Origin: Spirochaetes bacterium RIFOXYC1_FULL_54_7
GTDB lineage: Bacteria; Spirochaetota; Spirochaetia; Treponematales; UBA12059
Length of the DNA: 5,857 nucleotides
Assembly: GCA_001830645.1 (NCBI GenBank)
Contig: MIBM01000314.1
Coordinates: 431 to 6,287, forward strand
Direction: 5' to 3'
A program made the translations under genes and the position numbers. A model generated the notes under the pieces. It was not told the origin of the DNA. It ran no database searches and saw only the letters and a list, made by a program, of their open reading frames with translations. Each line of letters begins with the position of its first letter. Within the stretch, counting starts at the first letter, position 1. Shown piece by piece: positions 1 to 5,857 of the stretch.

Positions 1-792
1 CAGCTGGGCTCTGAAGGCGAAATTGTAGGTCAACTACAGGCTGGACTTACAGATCTTCTGCCCACCACCACTGGACCTCTTGGCCAACAGAATTCCATCT
101 ATTATGTCCTGGAGACACCCTTTGTATTTCTTACCGAAGCTCAGGCGGACAAGGTCCTGGACGGGCCGGTCGGGGGGAAGTTCCTCAAAGGCCTCGAATC
201 AAAGGGTCTGATAGGGCTCGCGTTCTGGGAGAACGGTTTCCGGGAGATCACGAACAATGTGCGACCCATCAAGGCTCCTGCAGATCTGAAGGGACTCAAG
301 ATGCGGACCCAGCAGAATCAACTCCATATCAAGTATTTCAGCGACCTTGGAGCAAGTCCCACCCCGCTTGCTTTTACAGAGATTTACAACAGCCTTGCAA
401 CCAAGGTGGTGGATGGTCAGGAGAATCCGTTCTCCCTGATTGCCACCAACAAGTTCTACGAGCAACAGAAATTTGTTGCCAAGACCGATCATGTGTATTC
501 CGCTGTGCCCGTTTTCGTCTCAAAGGCGAAGTGGGACAAGTGGCCTGCGGATGTCCAGAAGCTGGTGAAGGATACAGTGTATGAGCTTCGCCTTTGGCAA
601 CGGGAACGCGGAAGGCTGCTACAGGAAGAGTACATAGCGGAGATAGCGAAGAAGTCCGAGGTCTACAAATTGTCGGAGTCGGAAAAGGCGGCTTTCCAGA
701 CAGCTGCCGCGCCGGCCTATGCCTGGGCCAAACAACAGTATGGTGCTGCCTATGAAGATCTGCTGAACGAGGTTCTTCAGGCTGCGAAGTAA
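1..792 (+). CDS. dctP: TRAP transporter substrate-binding protein, DctP family (5' end missing)
   Basis: This is the periplasmic solute receptor of a tripartite ATP-independent (TRAP) transporter. It captures a carboxylate substrate and delivers it to the DctQM membrane complex. The reading frame is open from base 1 to the TAA at 790-792, giving 263 visible residues. Family members are usually about 320-340 residues, so roughly 60-75 N-terminal residues, including the signal peptide, lie outside the window. The visible part shows the family pattern in order: QLGSEGEIVGQLQAG at residues 1-15, the ENGFREITN segment (Arg81), the PADLKGLKMR segment ending in Arg102, and VDGQENP at 137-143. In characterised TRAP receptors such as SiaP, the arginine after the LKGLK segment salt-bridges the substrate carboxylate and the Asn of QENP contacts ligand. 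Both are present here, so an organic-acid ligand is likely. A GTG at 259 is an internal codon, not a start. The ligand cannot be read from the sequence. Confidence 0.93.
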   Translation, partial: QLGSEGEIVGQLQAGLTDLLPTTTGPLGQQNSIYYVLETPFVFLTEAQADKVLDGPVGGKFLKGLESKGLIGLAFWENGFREITNNVRPIKAPADLKGLKMRTQQNQLHIKYFSDLGASPTPLAFTEIYNSLATKVVDGQENPFSLIATNKFYEQQKFVAKTDHVYSAVPVFVSKAKWDKWPADVQKLVKDTVYELRLWQRERGRLLQEEYIAEIAKKSEVYKLSESEKAAFQTAAAPAYAWAKQQYGAAYEDLLNEVLQAAK

Positions 793-801
793 GTTCCGTA
801 T

Positions 802-823
802 GGGCGGAACTCCTGTTCCGCCC
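802..823 (+). promoter_or_regulatory. Perfect 9-bp stem-loop between dctP and dctQ
   Basis: GGGCGGAAC (802-810) and GTTCCGCCC (815-823) are exact reverse complements separated by a TCCT loop, giving a GC-rich hairpin 10 nt after the dctP stop. No T-run follows, so it is not a standard intrinsic terminator. Its position between a binding-protein gene and its membrane subunits is where bacteria often place RNA structures that protect the upstream mRNA or partly stop transcription. Such structures make the receptor more abundant than the permease. That role is inference; the inverted repeat is directly visible. Flanking bases offer competing pairings. Confidence 0.7.
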
Positions 824-847
824 GGAATCACTCGTCTGTATTTGATC

Positions 848-852
848 GGAGG
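848..852 (+). promoter_or_regulatory. Ribosome binding site of dctQ
   Basis: GGAGG sits 6 nt upstream of the GTG at 859. It decides the start of dctQ, because the next in-frame ATG (codon 29) would remove most of the first membrane helix and has no comparable site. Confidence 0.8.
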
Positions 853-858
853 ATAAGG

Positions 859-1335
859 GTGAGTCGCACATCTATAGCGGAATGGGTCCGCAGGTCCAGA
901 ACAACGCTACTCGTCACCCTTGGTGTGAGTGCCACAGTGATCATGTTCGCCAATGCGGTCGGTCGTTACATTTTCAATACGACTTTTGTGTGGGCCGAGG
1001 AGCTCATACGAATTCTGTTCGTATGGGGCATGTTCGTAGCGATCACCGATTCCTTCATCAACAACGAGCATATTGGCTTCAGGAATTTTGCAGAACTCAA
1101 TGCCACCACCAAGTTTGTGGCTGACCTGATCTATTCAGTTTCTCTCACGATTGTCGGGGGTGTTCTGGCCTATTACGGATGGAAATACAATGCCATGACA
1201 GGAGACGTGCCTTTGTCGGGTACCAATCTTCCAGCTGCGGTGCTTATGCTTCCGGGCATTGTCTCCGGAGTTGTGTGGTGTATTTTTGGCGCGGTGCGTA
1301 CTATGCGGGTGCTCAGGAAGGGAAGGGCTGTCTGA
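859..1335 (+). CDS. dctQ: TRAP transporter small permease subunit, DctQ family
   Basis: This is the small inner-membrane subunit of the TRAP transporter; with DctM it forms the membrane complex that docks the binding protein. The protein has 158 residues, the usual size. It has four hydrophobic segments at about residues 15-35, 47-66, 87-107 and 125-147. The family signature lies between the first two: Arg36 in GRYIFN, then WAEELIR at 45-51 and FVWGMF at 54-59. The N-terminus is basic (RRSR) and so is the C-terminus (RTMRVLRKGR), which fits both ends being cytoplasmic. The GTG start at 859 is supported by GGAGG 6 nt upstream. The TGA ends one base before the dctM ATG, so the two are almost certainly co-translated. 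The family is weakly conserved, but size, topology and neighbours make the assignment firm. Confidence 0.93.
   Translation: MSRTSIAEWVRRSRTTLLVTLGVSATVIMFANAVGRYIFNTTFVWAEELIRILFVWGMFVAITDSFINNEHIGFRNFAELNATTKFVADLIYSVSLTIVGGVLAYYGWKYNAMTGDVPLSGTNLPAAVLMLPGIVSGVVWCIFGAVRTMRVLRKGRAV
1315..1327 (+). promoter_or_regulatory. Purine-rich ribosome binding site of dctM
   Basis: AGGAAGGGAAGGG lies inside the last codons of dctQ, ending 9 nt before the ATG at 1337. It supports that start over an upstream in-frame ATG at 1259, which would add 26 residues rich in Cys and Gly with no family match and a deep overlap with dctQ. Confidence 0.65.
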
Positions 1336-1336
1336 T

Positions 1337-2617
1337 ATGGATACCCTGATACTCTATCTGGTCCTGTTTGGTGCGTTCTTTGCTGCCGGCGTTCCCATTG
1401 TATTGGCTCTCTCTGTCTCGGCGATGGTCATGCTGATGTTGAATGGTATGGACTTGCTCATTTTTGCCCAGAAGTTCATGGTTTCCATGGACAACTTCAG
1501 TCTCACGGCGATGTTCTTCTTCATATTTGCCGGTGAGATCATGAATGGTGGAGGCATGACCCGGCGCATAGTCGCGGCAGTATCCCATGCTGTCAAGGGC
1601 ATACCAGGAGGGCTGGCGATTATTGCCTTGGTCTCCTGTGCCTTCTTTGCTGCCATCAATGGATCAGCCATCGCCACATCCATCGCCATCGGTTCCATCC
1701 TCTATCCCGCCATGGTAAAGCAGGGCTATCCTCCCGCCTTCGCCGCTGCAGTGATTGCGGCGGGGGGTGTGGTCGGACCTATCATTCCCCCCTCCATACC
1801 TATGATCGTCTACGGTGCGACGACGGGAGACTCAATAGCTGCCTTGTTTTCCGGTGGCATAGTGCTGGGCATGCTGATAGTCGTGGCAGAGGTTCTGGCG
1901 GCATATTTCATTTCCAAGAAAAATGGTTATGGCTCGTCAAAGGAAGATGTTGACTTTGGCTCTACCAAGGGTGTTGCCTGGGCCTTGGCGTTTCCGGTGA
2001 TCATCTTCGCAAGCATCATAGGTGGCTTTATGACTGCTACGGAAACCTCCTCACTTGCGGTGGTCTATGCCTGGTTTGTGGGAACTTTCATATACAAGGA
2101 ATTCAAGCTGTCCGAACTTCCCTTCATGGCCGTCAAGGCCATGAAGGGGTCAGGCTCGGTCATGGCCATCGTAGGTGCTGCCACTGCGGTAGCATGGGTG
2201 TTGACCTATGATCGGGTTCCCCAGCAGGTAACGGAGGCGATGGTCAATGGCATTGGCAGTTCGGCTGCATTCATGATTGTGAGTTTCTTCATCCTCTTCG
2301 TCATTGGCATGATCATGGACCTGACTCCGGCCATACTGATCCTGACACCGATCTTCATGGGACCCGTAAAGGCTTTTGGCATTGATCCCATCTACTTCGG
2401 GGTGTTCTTCTGCTCGGTTCTGACGGCGGGCCTTGTTACACCTCCGGTAGGGACACTGATCTACCTGGGTTGTTCGCAATCCAAGTCGTCTTTTGCGGAA
2501 GTGGTGAAGAATCTCTTGCCTTTCATATTTGCGATGTACGCAGTGCTCTTTTTAGCTGCGATATTCCCGGATCTGATCACCTTCCTGCCAAAACATGTTT
2601 TCAGGCTTTACAACTAG
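1337..2617 (+). CDS. dctM: TRAP transporter large permease subunit, DctM family
   Basis: This is the large membrane subunit of the TRAP transporter, which carries out substrate translocation driven by the Na+ gradient. The ATG at 1337 gives 426 residues, the normal DctM length. It is hydrophobic throughout and shows the family motifs in order: AGEIMNGGGMTRR (65-77), NGSAIAT (108-114), GPIIPPSIP (147-155), the GFMTATETS segment (230-238), GMIMDLTPAILIL (324-336) and GLVTPPVG (365-372). The two TPPVG/PPSIP-type elements belong to the pseudo-symmetric halves that form the elevator transport domain in known TRAP structures. The ATG follows the dctQ stop after one base. The kinase start is 12 nt downstream of the TAG, and the kinase ribosome binding site AGGGAG (2616-2621) begins within that stop codon. 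The coding sequence contains a perfect 12-bp inverted repeat at 2120-2148. Substrate is not predictable from this subunit. Confidence 0.96.
   Translation: MDTLILYLVLFGAFFAAGVPIVLALSVSAMVMLMLNGMDLLIFAQKFMVSMDNFSLTAMFFFIFAGEIMNGGGMTRRIVAAVSHAVKGIPGGLAIIALVSCAFFAAINGSAIATSIAIGSILYPAMVKQGYPPAFAAAVIAAGGVVGPIIPPSIPMIVYGATTGDSIAALFSGGIVLGMLIVVAEVLAAYFISKKNGYGSSKEDVDFGSTKGVAWALAFPVIIFASIIGGFMTATETSSLAVVYAWFVGTFIYKEFKLSELPFMAVKAMKGSGSVMAIVGAATAVAWVLTYDRVPQQVTEAMVNGIGSSAAFMIVSFFILFVIGMIMDLTPAILILTPIFMGPVKAFGIDPIYFGVFFCSVLTAGLVTPPVGTLIYLGCSQSKSSFAEVVKNLLPFIFAMYAVLFLAAIFPDLITFLPKHVFRLYN
2120..2148 (+). repeat. Perfect 12-bp inverted repeat inside dctM
   Basis: CCCTTCATGGCC (2120-2131) and GGCCATGAAGGG (2137-2148) are exact reverse complements around a 5-nt GTCAA loop, so the mRNA can form a strong hairpin here. 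It encodes the segment PFMAVKAMKG (residues 262-271) in a hydrophilic loop between membrane segments. Any function, such as ribosome pausing or transcript processing, is inference; it may be a by-product of codon choice. Confidence 0.6.
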
Positions 2618-2629
2618 GGAGACTGGAAG

Positions 2630-4186
2630 ATGCTGATCGAAAAAGACCGCGTCCTGGCGGTGGACATAGGGACTTCCTCGGTACGGGCCATGGTGTTCGA
2701 CGCCGGGGGGACCATTCTGGCCCGGACGCAGATATGTTATCCCACACTCCGGCCCCAACCGTACTACGAGGAACAGGATCCTGACTTGGTACGGAGGGAG
2801 ACCTATCGGGCAATTGCTGAATGCCTGGCCCAGGTGGGAGCCGGAAGCCTGCGTGTGGGTGGCATCGCTTTCTCTTCCCAGATGTACGGGATCTTCCCTG
2901 TCGACATCGATGGACGGGCGCTGTGTTTCAACATCCTCTGGTCCGACGGCAGGGCGGGTAGCCAGGCTGAGTCACTGAAGGGCAAGACAGCCTTCGGCTC
3001 TCTTTATGCTTCCACAGGCTGCCCTGCCAATTCCATCTATCCCCTTGCAAAGCTTCTATGGCTGAGGGAAGAACGTCCCGCCATCTTCGAGCAGGCGGCT
3101 CGATTCGTCTCCATCAAGGAGTACGTCCTTGCTCCCCTGGTGGGGGAATGGATAGTGGACCATTCCATGGCCTCCGCCACGGGTTTGCTGGACATCACCA
3201 AGCGTTGCTGGAGCGAGGTGGCTCTGACTGTGGTGGGACTCGATGCCTCACGCTTGTCTCTTCCCGTACTGGGTGACGTTGCCTTTCCGTTTGTGGATGC
3301 CGACTTGCGCCGTTCCTGGGGACTTGCCGATGACGTTCGCATTTTCTCCGGCGGAGGAGACGGCCCCTTGGCCAACGTGGGCTCCGGGGCTTTCGAAGTG
3401 GGGTCTGTGAACATAGACCTGGGTACCTCCGGAGCGGCCCGGGTGGTGGTGGATAGGCCCACAGTTGACAGCGAGGGCAGCCTCTGGTGCTACTGCCTAT
3501 CCGCTGACCGCTGGACCTACGGGGGGATCGTCACCAATGTAGGCAATGCTTATCAGTGGCTGGCGAGCAACATTGTCTCCTTTGGCAAGGATGAGAGCCC
3601 TGAAGCAATATTTACTCGACTGAACACCTACGCTGCAGCGGTAGTACCCGGAGCGGAGGGTGTACGATTCCTGCCATACCTCCGCAAAGCACGTTCGCCT
3701 TACTGGGATGACAGGCTGACGGGAACGGTTTTCGGTCTTGGGGCAGACCACGACCTGCGACACCTGGCCCGGGCTCTGCTTGAAGCCATCGCCTATGATA
3801 TTGCCGTTATCGTTGATCTGATGGCTGACCAGGTAGAGCTTAAGCCAACCATCATCCTTACCGGAGGCCTGTCAAGGAATCCCCTGGTGGCCCAGTTGTT
3901 GGCAGACATTCTGGACCGGCAAATCCTGGTTCCGGACTGTAATGAGGGATCCGTCGCAGGGGCAGCGGTGATGGGCTTCCATGGTCTGGGTATCAGTGAG
4001 GGCTTAGCCTTCGTCCGCGGGAAAGAACGTAACTATGCTTCCTGGCAACCCGACACGGGCAGGAGCGCACTGTATCACCAGCTGAGAGCCGAGTATTCAG
4101 ATCTGGTTTCCCGCTTCCGTGTTTTGGGGGCAGAACTCCAGGCAACCAGAGAGGCCAGGAATGGCGTGGCAGGAGGGCAACGATGA
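2630..4186 (+). CDS. FGGY-family carbohydrate kinase, gluconokinase-like
   Basis: This cytoplasmic ATP-dependent kinase phosphorylates a sugar or sugar acid. Its 518 residues span both FGGY domains. The N-terminal ATPase-fold signature is VDIGTSSVRAMVFD (11-24). The substrate region includes WSDGRAG (104-110), SIKEY (161-165) and VDHSMASATGLLDI (176-189), a run I associate with bacterial gluconokinases such as Bacillus GntK. GGGDG (241-245) carries the likely catalytic base Asp244. GTSGAAR (265-271) is the phosphate-binding motif, and FGLG (368-371) and TGGLSRNP (411-418) complete the C-terminal domain. The ATG at 2630 follows AGGGAG by 8 nt. Its stop overlaps the next start as ATGA. Alternatives are kinases for xylulose, ketogluconate or another aldonate, and FGGY substrate calls from sequence alone are often wrong. 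The adjacent carboxylate transporter favours a sugar acid. Family certain, substrate uncertain; I give no gene symbol. Confidence 0.9.
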   Translation: MLIEKDRVLAVDIGTSSVRAMVFDAGGTILARTQICYPTLRPQPYYEEQDPDLVRRETYRAIAECLAQVGAGSLRVGGIAFSSQMYGIFPVDIDGRALCFNILWSDGRAGSQAESLKGKTAFGSLYASTGCPANSIYPLAKLLWLREERPAIFEQAARFVSIKEYVLAPLVGEWIVDHSMASATGLLDITKRCWSEVALTVVGLDASRLSLPVLGDVAFPFVDADLRRSWGLADDVRIFSGGGDGPLANVGSGAFEVGSVNIDLGTSGAARVVVDRPTVDSEGSLWCYCLSADRWTYGGIVTNVGNAYQWLASNIVSFGKDESPEAIFTRLNTYAAAVVPGAEGVRFLPYLRKARSPYWDDRLTGTVFGLGADHDLRHLARALLEAIAYDIAVIVDLMADQVELKPTIILTGGLSRNPLVAQLLADILDRQILVPDCNEGSVAGAAVMGFHGLGISEGLAFVRGKERNYASWQPDTGRSALYHQLRAEYSDLVSRFRVLGAELQATREARNGVAGGQR

Positions 4187-5184
4187 AGGTTCTGGTAGCT
4201 TCCAAATCCTTCGGCAAGGCTGATCCGGCAGCCGCGGCATATCTTGAGGAGCGAGGTATCAAGGTTGTCTGGACTGATGTACCCAACCCCGGCCCCGAGG
4301 ATCTGGCCCGCCAGGTACCAGGATTCGATGCCTTGATAGTTGGCAATGATACGGTGGACCGACGAGTGGTCGATGCTGCCGACTGTCTCAGGATCATTCA
4401 CATGCATGGCACGGGACTGGATGCAATTGATGTGGGTGCAGCAACAGAGAAAGGCATCCTGGTAGCCAACGCTCCGGGTGCCAACCGCAATGCTGTGGCT
4501 GAAATGACCCTCTGCCTGATGTTGTCATTGGGCCGGCGCTTGGACAAACATCTGGATTTACTCCGGAAGGGGCGATGGGAACGGAGCGCAGGAAATGAGG
4601 TATCGGATTCCACAGTGGGCATCATAGGCCTTGGATATATTGGTCGTAGAGTAGCTGAGCTCCTGGAGGGCTTCGGTGTACGCCTCCTGGGTTATGACCC
4701 CTACCCCGATAGTACCTGGGCAACGGACTGTGGTCTTGAACTGATGAAGGAACAGGACCAGATCTTTGCCGAGGCGGATTGGGTTGTACTCTGTGCACCC
4801 CTGACAGAAGCCACGGAGGGGATGATAAACCGCCGGACACTTTCCCTGATGAAACGGACGGCATACCTGGTGAACACCGCCAGAGGTGGACTTGTAGACG
4901 AAGCAGCGCTTTGTGAGGCATTGCAGGAAAAACGAATTGCTGGAGCTGCCCTGGATGCCTTCGCCGAAGAGCCCTTGCCTCCGGATTCTCCCCTGAGGGG
5001 GGTGGATATCCTCCTTACCCCACATATCGCGGCAACCTCGGTTGAAACCGCAGCAAAGGTTTCCTGGATAGTGTCACGGAATGTAGCTGCTGCCCTTCTG
5101 GAAGGTTCGACGGCAGGTGCTGTAAACGCCGGGCAGATTGCCCGCAACAGAATAGCAACACAAACCATTGGAGGTATAACATGA
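4183..5184 (+). CDS. NAD-dependent D-2-hydroxyacid dehydrogenase (phosphoglycerate dehydrogenase-like)
   Basis: This cytoplasmic oxidoreductase interconverts a 2-oxoacid and its D-2-hydroxyacid using NAD(H). The 333 residues match the two-domain family core, with no C-terminal ACT domain of the serine-pathway SerA type. Visible elements are the substrate-loop segment HGTGLDAID (75-83), NAPGANRNAVAEMTL (96-110), the Rossmann motif GLGYIG (149-154), and Asp172 in GYDPY, where an acidic residue favours NAD over NADP. The catalytic set is Arg234 in NTARGG, Glu263 in AEEPLP and His281 in TPHIAA. The start overlaps the kinase stop by 4 nt (ATGA), with AGGAGGG (4171-4177) 5 nt upstream. Its own stop overlaps the aldolase start in the same way. 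Next to a sugar-acid kinase it may reduce a 2-keto sugar acid, as ketogluconate reductases do, or handle glyoxylate or hydroxypyruvate from the aldolase step. The family is secure; the substrate is not. Confidence 0.92.
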   Translation: MKVLVASKSFGKADPAAAAYLEERGIKVVWTDVPNPGPEDLARQVPGFDALIVGNDTVDRRVVDAADCLRIIHMHGTGLDAIDVGAATEKGILVANAPGANRNAVAEMTLCLMLSLGRRLDKHLDLLRKGRWERSAGNEVSDSTVGIIGLGYIGRRVAELLEGFGVRLLGYDPYPDSTWATDCGLELMKEQDQIFAEADWVVLCAPLTEATEGMINRRTLSLMKRTAYLVNTARGGLVDEAALCEALQEKRIAGAALDAFAEEPLPPDSPLRGVDILLTPHIAATSVETAAKVSWIVSRNVAAALLEGSTAGAVNAGQIARNRIATQTIGGIT

Positions 5185-5857
5185 TTAAAGGTTCCCTGGT
5201 CCCGAACATCACCATGTTCGACAAGGAAGGAAACATCGACGCGGCCAAGACCGCCTGGCACATCAAGTGGATGTTCGACAAGGGTGTGGATGGTCTGTTT
5301 CTGACGGGCTCCTACGGCGCTGGCCCGCTCATGTCCAACGAAGAACGCATCCAGATCTACGGGATCGCCAAGCAGGCGGCAACCGCTTACGAGGGCAAGA
5401 TCCTGCTTCCCCATGTGGGCTGCATCGACACCAAAAGCACGGTAGCACTCGCGGAGGCAGCAGAGAAGATCGGGGTTGATGCCATAGGGGCGGTTCCTCC
5501 CTTCTATTACAAGCATAGTGATGAAGTAGTGGTACAGTACTACAAGGACATCATTGACGCGGTAAAGCTACCTGTTTTCGCTTACAACAATCCGGAGACC
5601 TCCCGCTACACATTCAACTTGAAGGTGGTGCGTACTCTCAGAGATTATGGGCTCGCAGGTATGAAGGATAGCCCCCTGGCAATTGGCCTCCTGTCCCGGG
5701 TGGCCTATGAAGCCCAGGAAGGCAACAAGGATTTCCAGGTGATCATCGGCACCTCTACAGGATGGCTACCTCTGTACTATATGGGCGTACGGGCTACCAT
5801 AGCGGGAATGAATAACTGGGCTCCAGAAATTATGACCGAACTCGTACGAGCCACTTT
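5181..5857 (+). CDS. DapA/NanA-superfamily class I aldolase, 3' end missing
   Basis: This is a Schiff-base lyase of the dihydrodipicolinate synthase / N-acetylneuraminate lyase superfamily, whose members form or cleave bonds next to pyruvate or a related 2-oxoacid. The visible part is 225 codons of a usual ~290-310; the frame runs off the window. Start: ATG at 5181 with GGAGG (5170-5174) 6 nt upstream, overlapping the dehydrogenase TGA. The TIM-barrel landmarks are GSYGAGPLMSNEER (43-56) at the pyruvate-carboxylate loop, PPFYYKHSDE (106-115), the catalytic tyrosine Tyr135 in FAYNNP (133-138), and the Schiff-base lysine Lys162 in AGMKDS (159-164). Relative to E. coli DapA, the TT pair of GTTGE is Ser-Tyr, and the position of Arg138, which binds aspartate semialdehyde, is Thr140. 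True dihydrodipicolinate synthase activity is therefore unlikely. A sugar-acid aldolase, such as a 2-keto-3-deoxy acid lyase, fits the operon better. Confidence 0.92.
   Translation, partial: MIKGSLVPNITMFDKEGNIDAAKTAWHIKWMFDKGVDGLFLTGSYGAGPLMSNEERIQIYGIAKQAATAYEGKILLPHVGCIDTKSTVALAEAAEKIGVDAIGAVPPFYYKHSDEVVVQYYKDIIDAVKLPVFAYNNPETSRYTFNLKVVRTLRDYGLAGMKDSPLAIGLLSRVAYEAQEGNKDFQVIIGTSTGWLPLYYMGVRATIAGMNNWAPEIMTELVRAT

Noticed and set aside
802..823. Intrinsic transcription terminator after dctP
   Set aside because: The stem is strong but is followed by GGAATCACTCG rather than a T-run, and dctQM belong to the same transporter.
374..871. Minus-strand open frame of 165 codons covering the end of dctP and the intergenic gap
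   Set aside because: The translation is rich in Arg, Ser and Pro without motifs, which is typical of an antisense shadow. The plus-strand DctP match is strong.
1259..1336. Longer start for dctM at the upstream ATG
   Set aside because: The added 26 residues are read out of frame from dctQ, do not resemble a DctM N-terminus, and would make the protein longer than the family norm. The ATG at 1337 gives the standard 426 residues.
4183..5184. Annotation as serA (serine biosynthesis)
   Set aside because: There is no ACT regulatory domain and the operon context is catabolic. The general D-2-hydroxyacid dehydrogenase label is all the sequence supports.
4701..5516. Long open frame of 271 codons on the minus strand across the dehydrogenase-aldolase junction
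   Set aside because: It lies antisense to two genes with clear family motifs and conserved catalytic residues. It has no recognisable domain, and the GC-rich coding strand readily leaves such frames open.
5181..5857. Annotation as dapA (lysine biosynthesis)
   Set aside because: The position of the arginine needed for aspartate semialdehyde binding is Thr, the TT pair is Ser-Tyr, and the neighbours are catabolic and transport genes, not lysine genes.
1..5857. Mobile element, CRISPR array, phage or defence system
   Set aside because: No transposase or integrase, terminal repeats, spaced direct repeats or nuclease-like genes were seen. All coding space is taken by transporter and metabolic genes.

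Overview
The window is one tightly packed, entirely plus-strand gene cluster from a bacterium. It begins inside one gene and ends inside another. It looks like the middle of a catabolic operon for an organic acid, most plausibly a sugar acid. Base composition is moderate (mid-50s % GC by eye), ATA isoleucine codons are common, and most genes have strong purine-rich ribosome binding sites (GGAGG or AGGAGGG). A TRAP transporter beside sugar-acid enzymes occurs in many anaerobic or marine bacteria, for example Proteobacteria, Synergistota, Spirochaetota and Firmicutes. The sequence alone does not let me name the taxon.

Transport block (1-2617). The 3' three quarters of a DctP-type periplasmic binding protein comes first. 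A 66-nt gap containing a perfect stem-loop follows. Then come the small four-helix membrane subunit DctQ (GTG start at 859) and the large permease DctM (ATG at 1337). Together they form a complete Na+-dependent TRAP importer for a carboxylate-bearing substrate, apart from the missing N-terminus of DctP.

Metabolic block (2630-5857). An FGGY carbohydrate kinase closest in motif pattern to gluconokinases is followed by an NAD-dependent D-2-hydroxyacid dehydrogenase without an ACT domain. Last is the first 225 codons of a class I pyruvate-type aldolase of the DapA/NanA superfamily. Both junctions in this block are 4-nt ATGA overlaps, which suggests translational coupling.

How they may work together (inference): the TRAP system imports a sugar acid, the kinase phosphorylates it, the dehydrogenase interconverts 2-oxo and 2-hydroxy forms, and the aldolase makes or uses pyruvate. 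The kinase plus 2-oxoacid reductase pair resembles the 2-ketogluconate pathway. The aldolase would add a retro-aldol step. No dehydratase or regulator is visible, so the substrate remains open.

Non-coding space is minimal: 66 nt between dctP and dctQ, 1 nt between dctQ and dctM, and 12 nt between dctM and the kinase. I saw no tRNA, rRNA, CRISPR, insertion sequence or long repeat, and no gene-free stretch over 300 bases. The most notable nucleotide-level features are the dctP-dctQ hairpin, which has competing alternative pairings, and a perfect 12-bp inverted repeat inside dctM.
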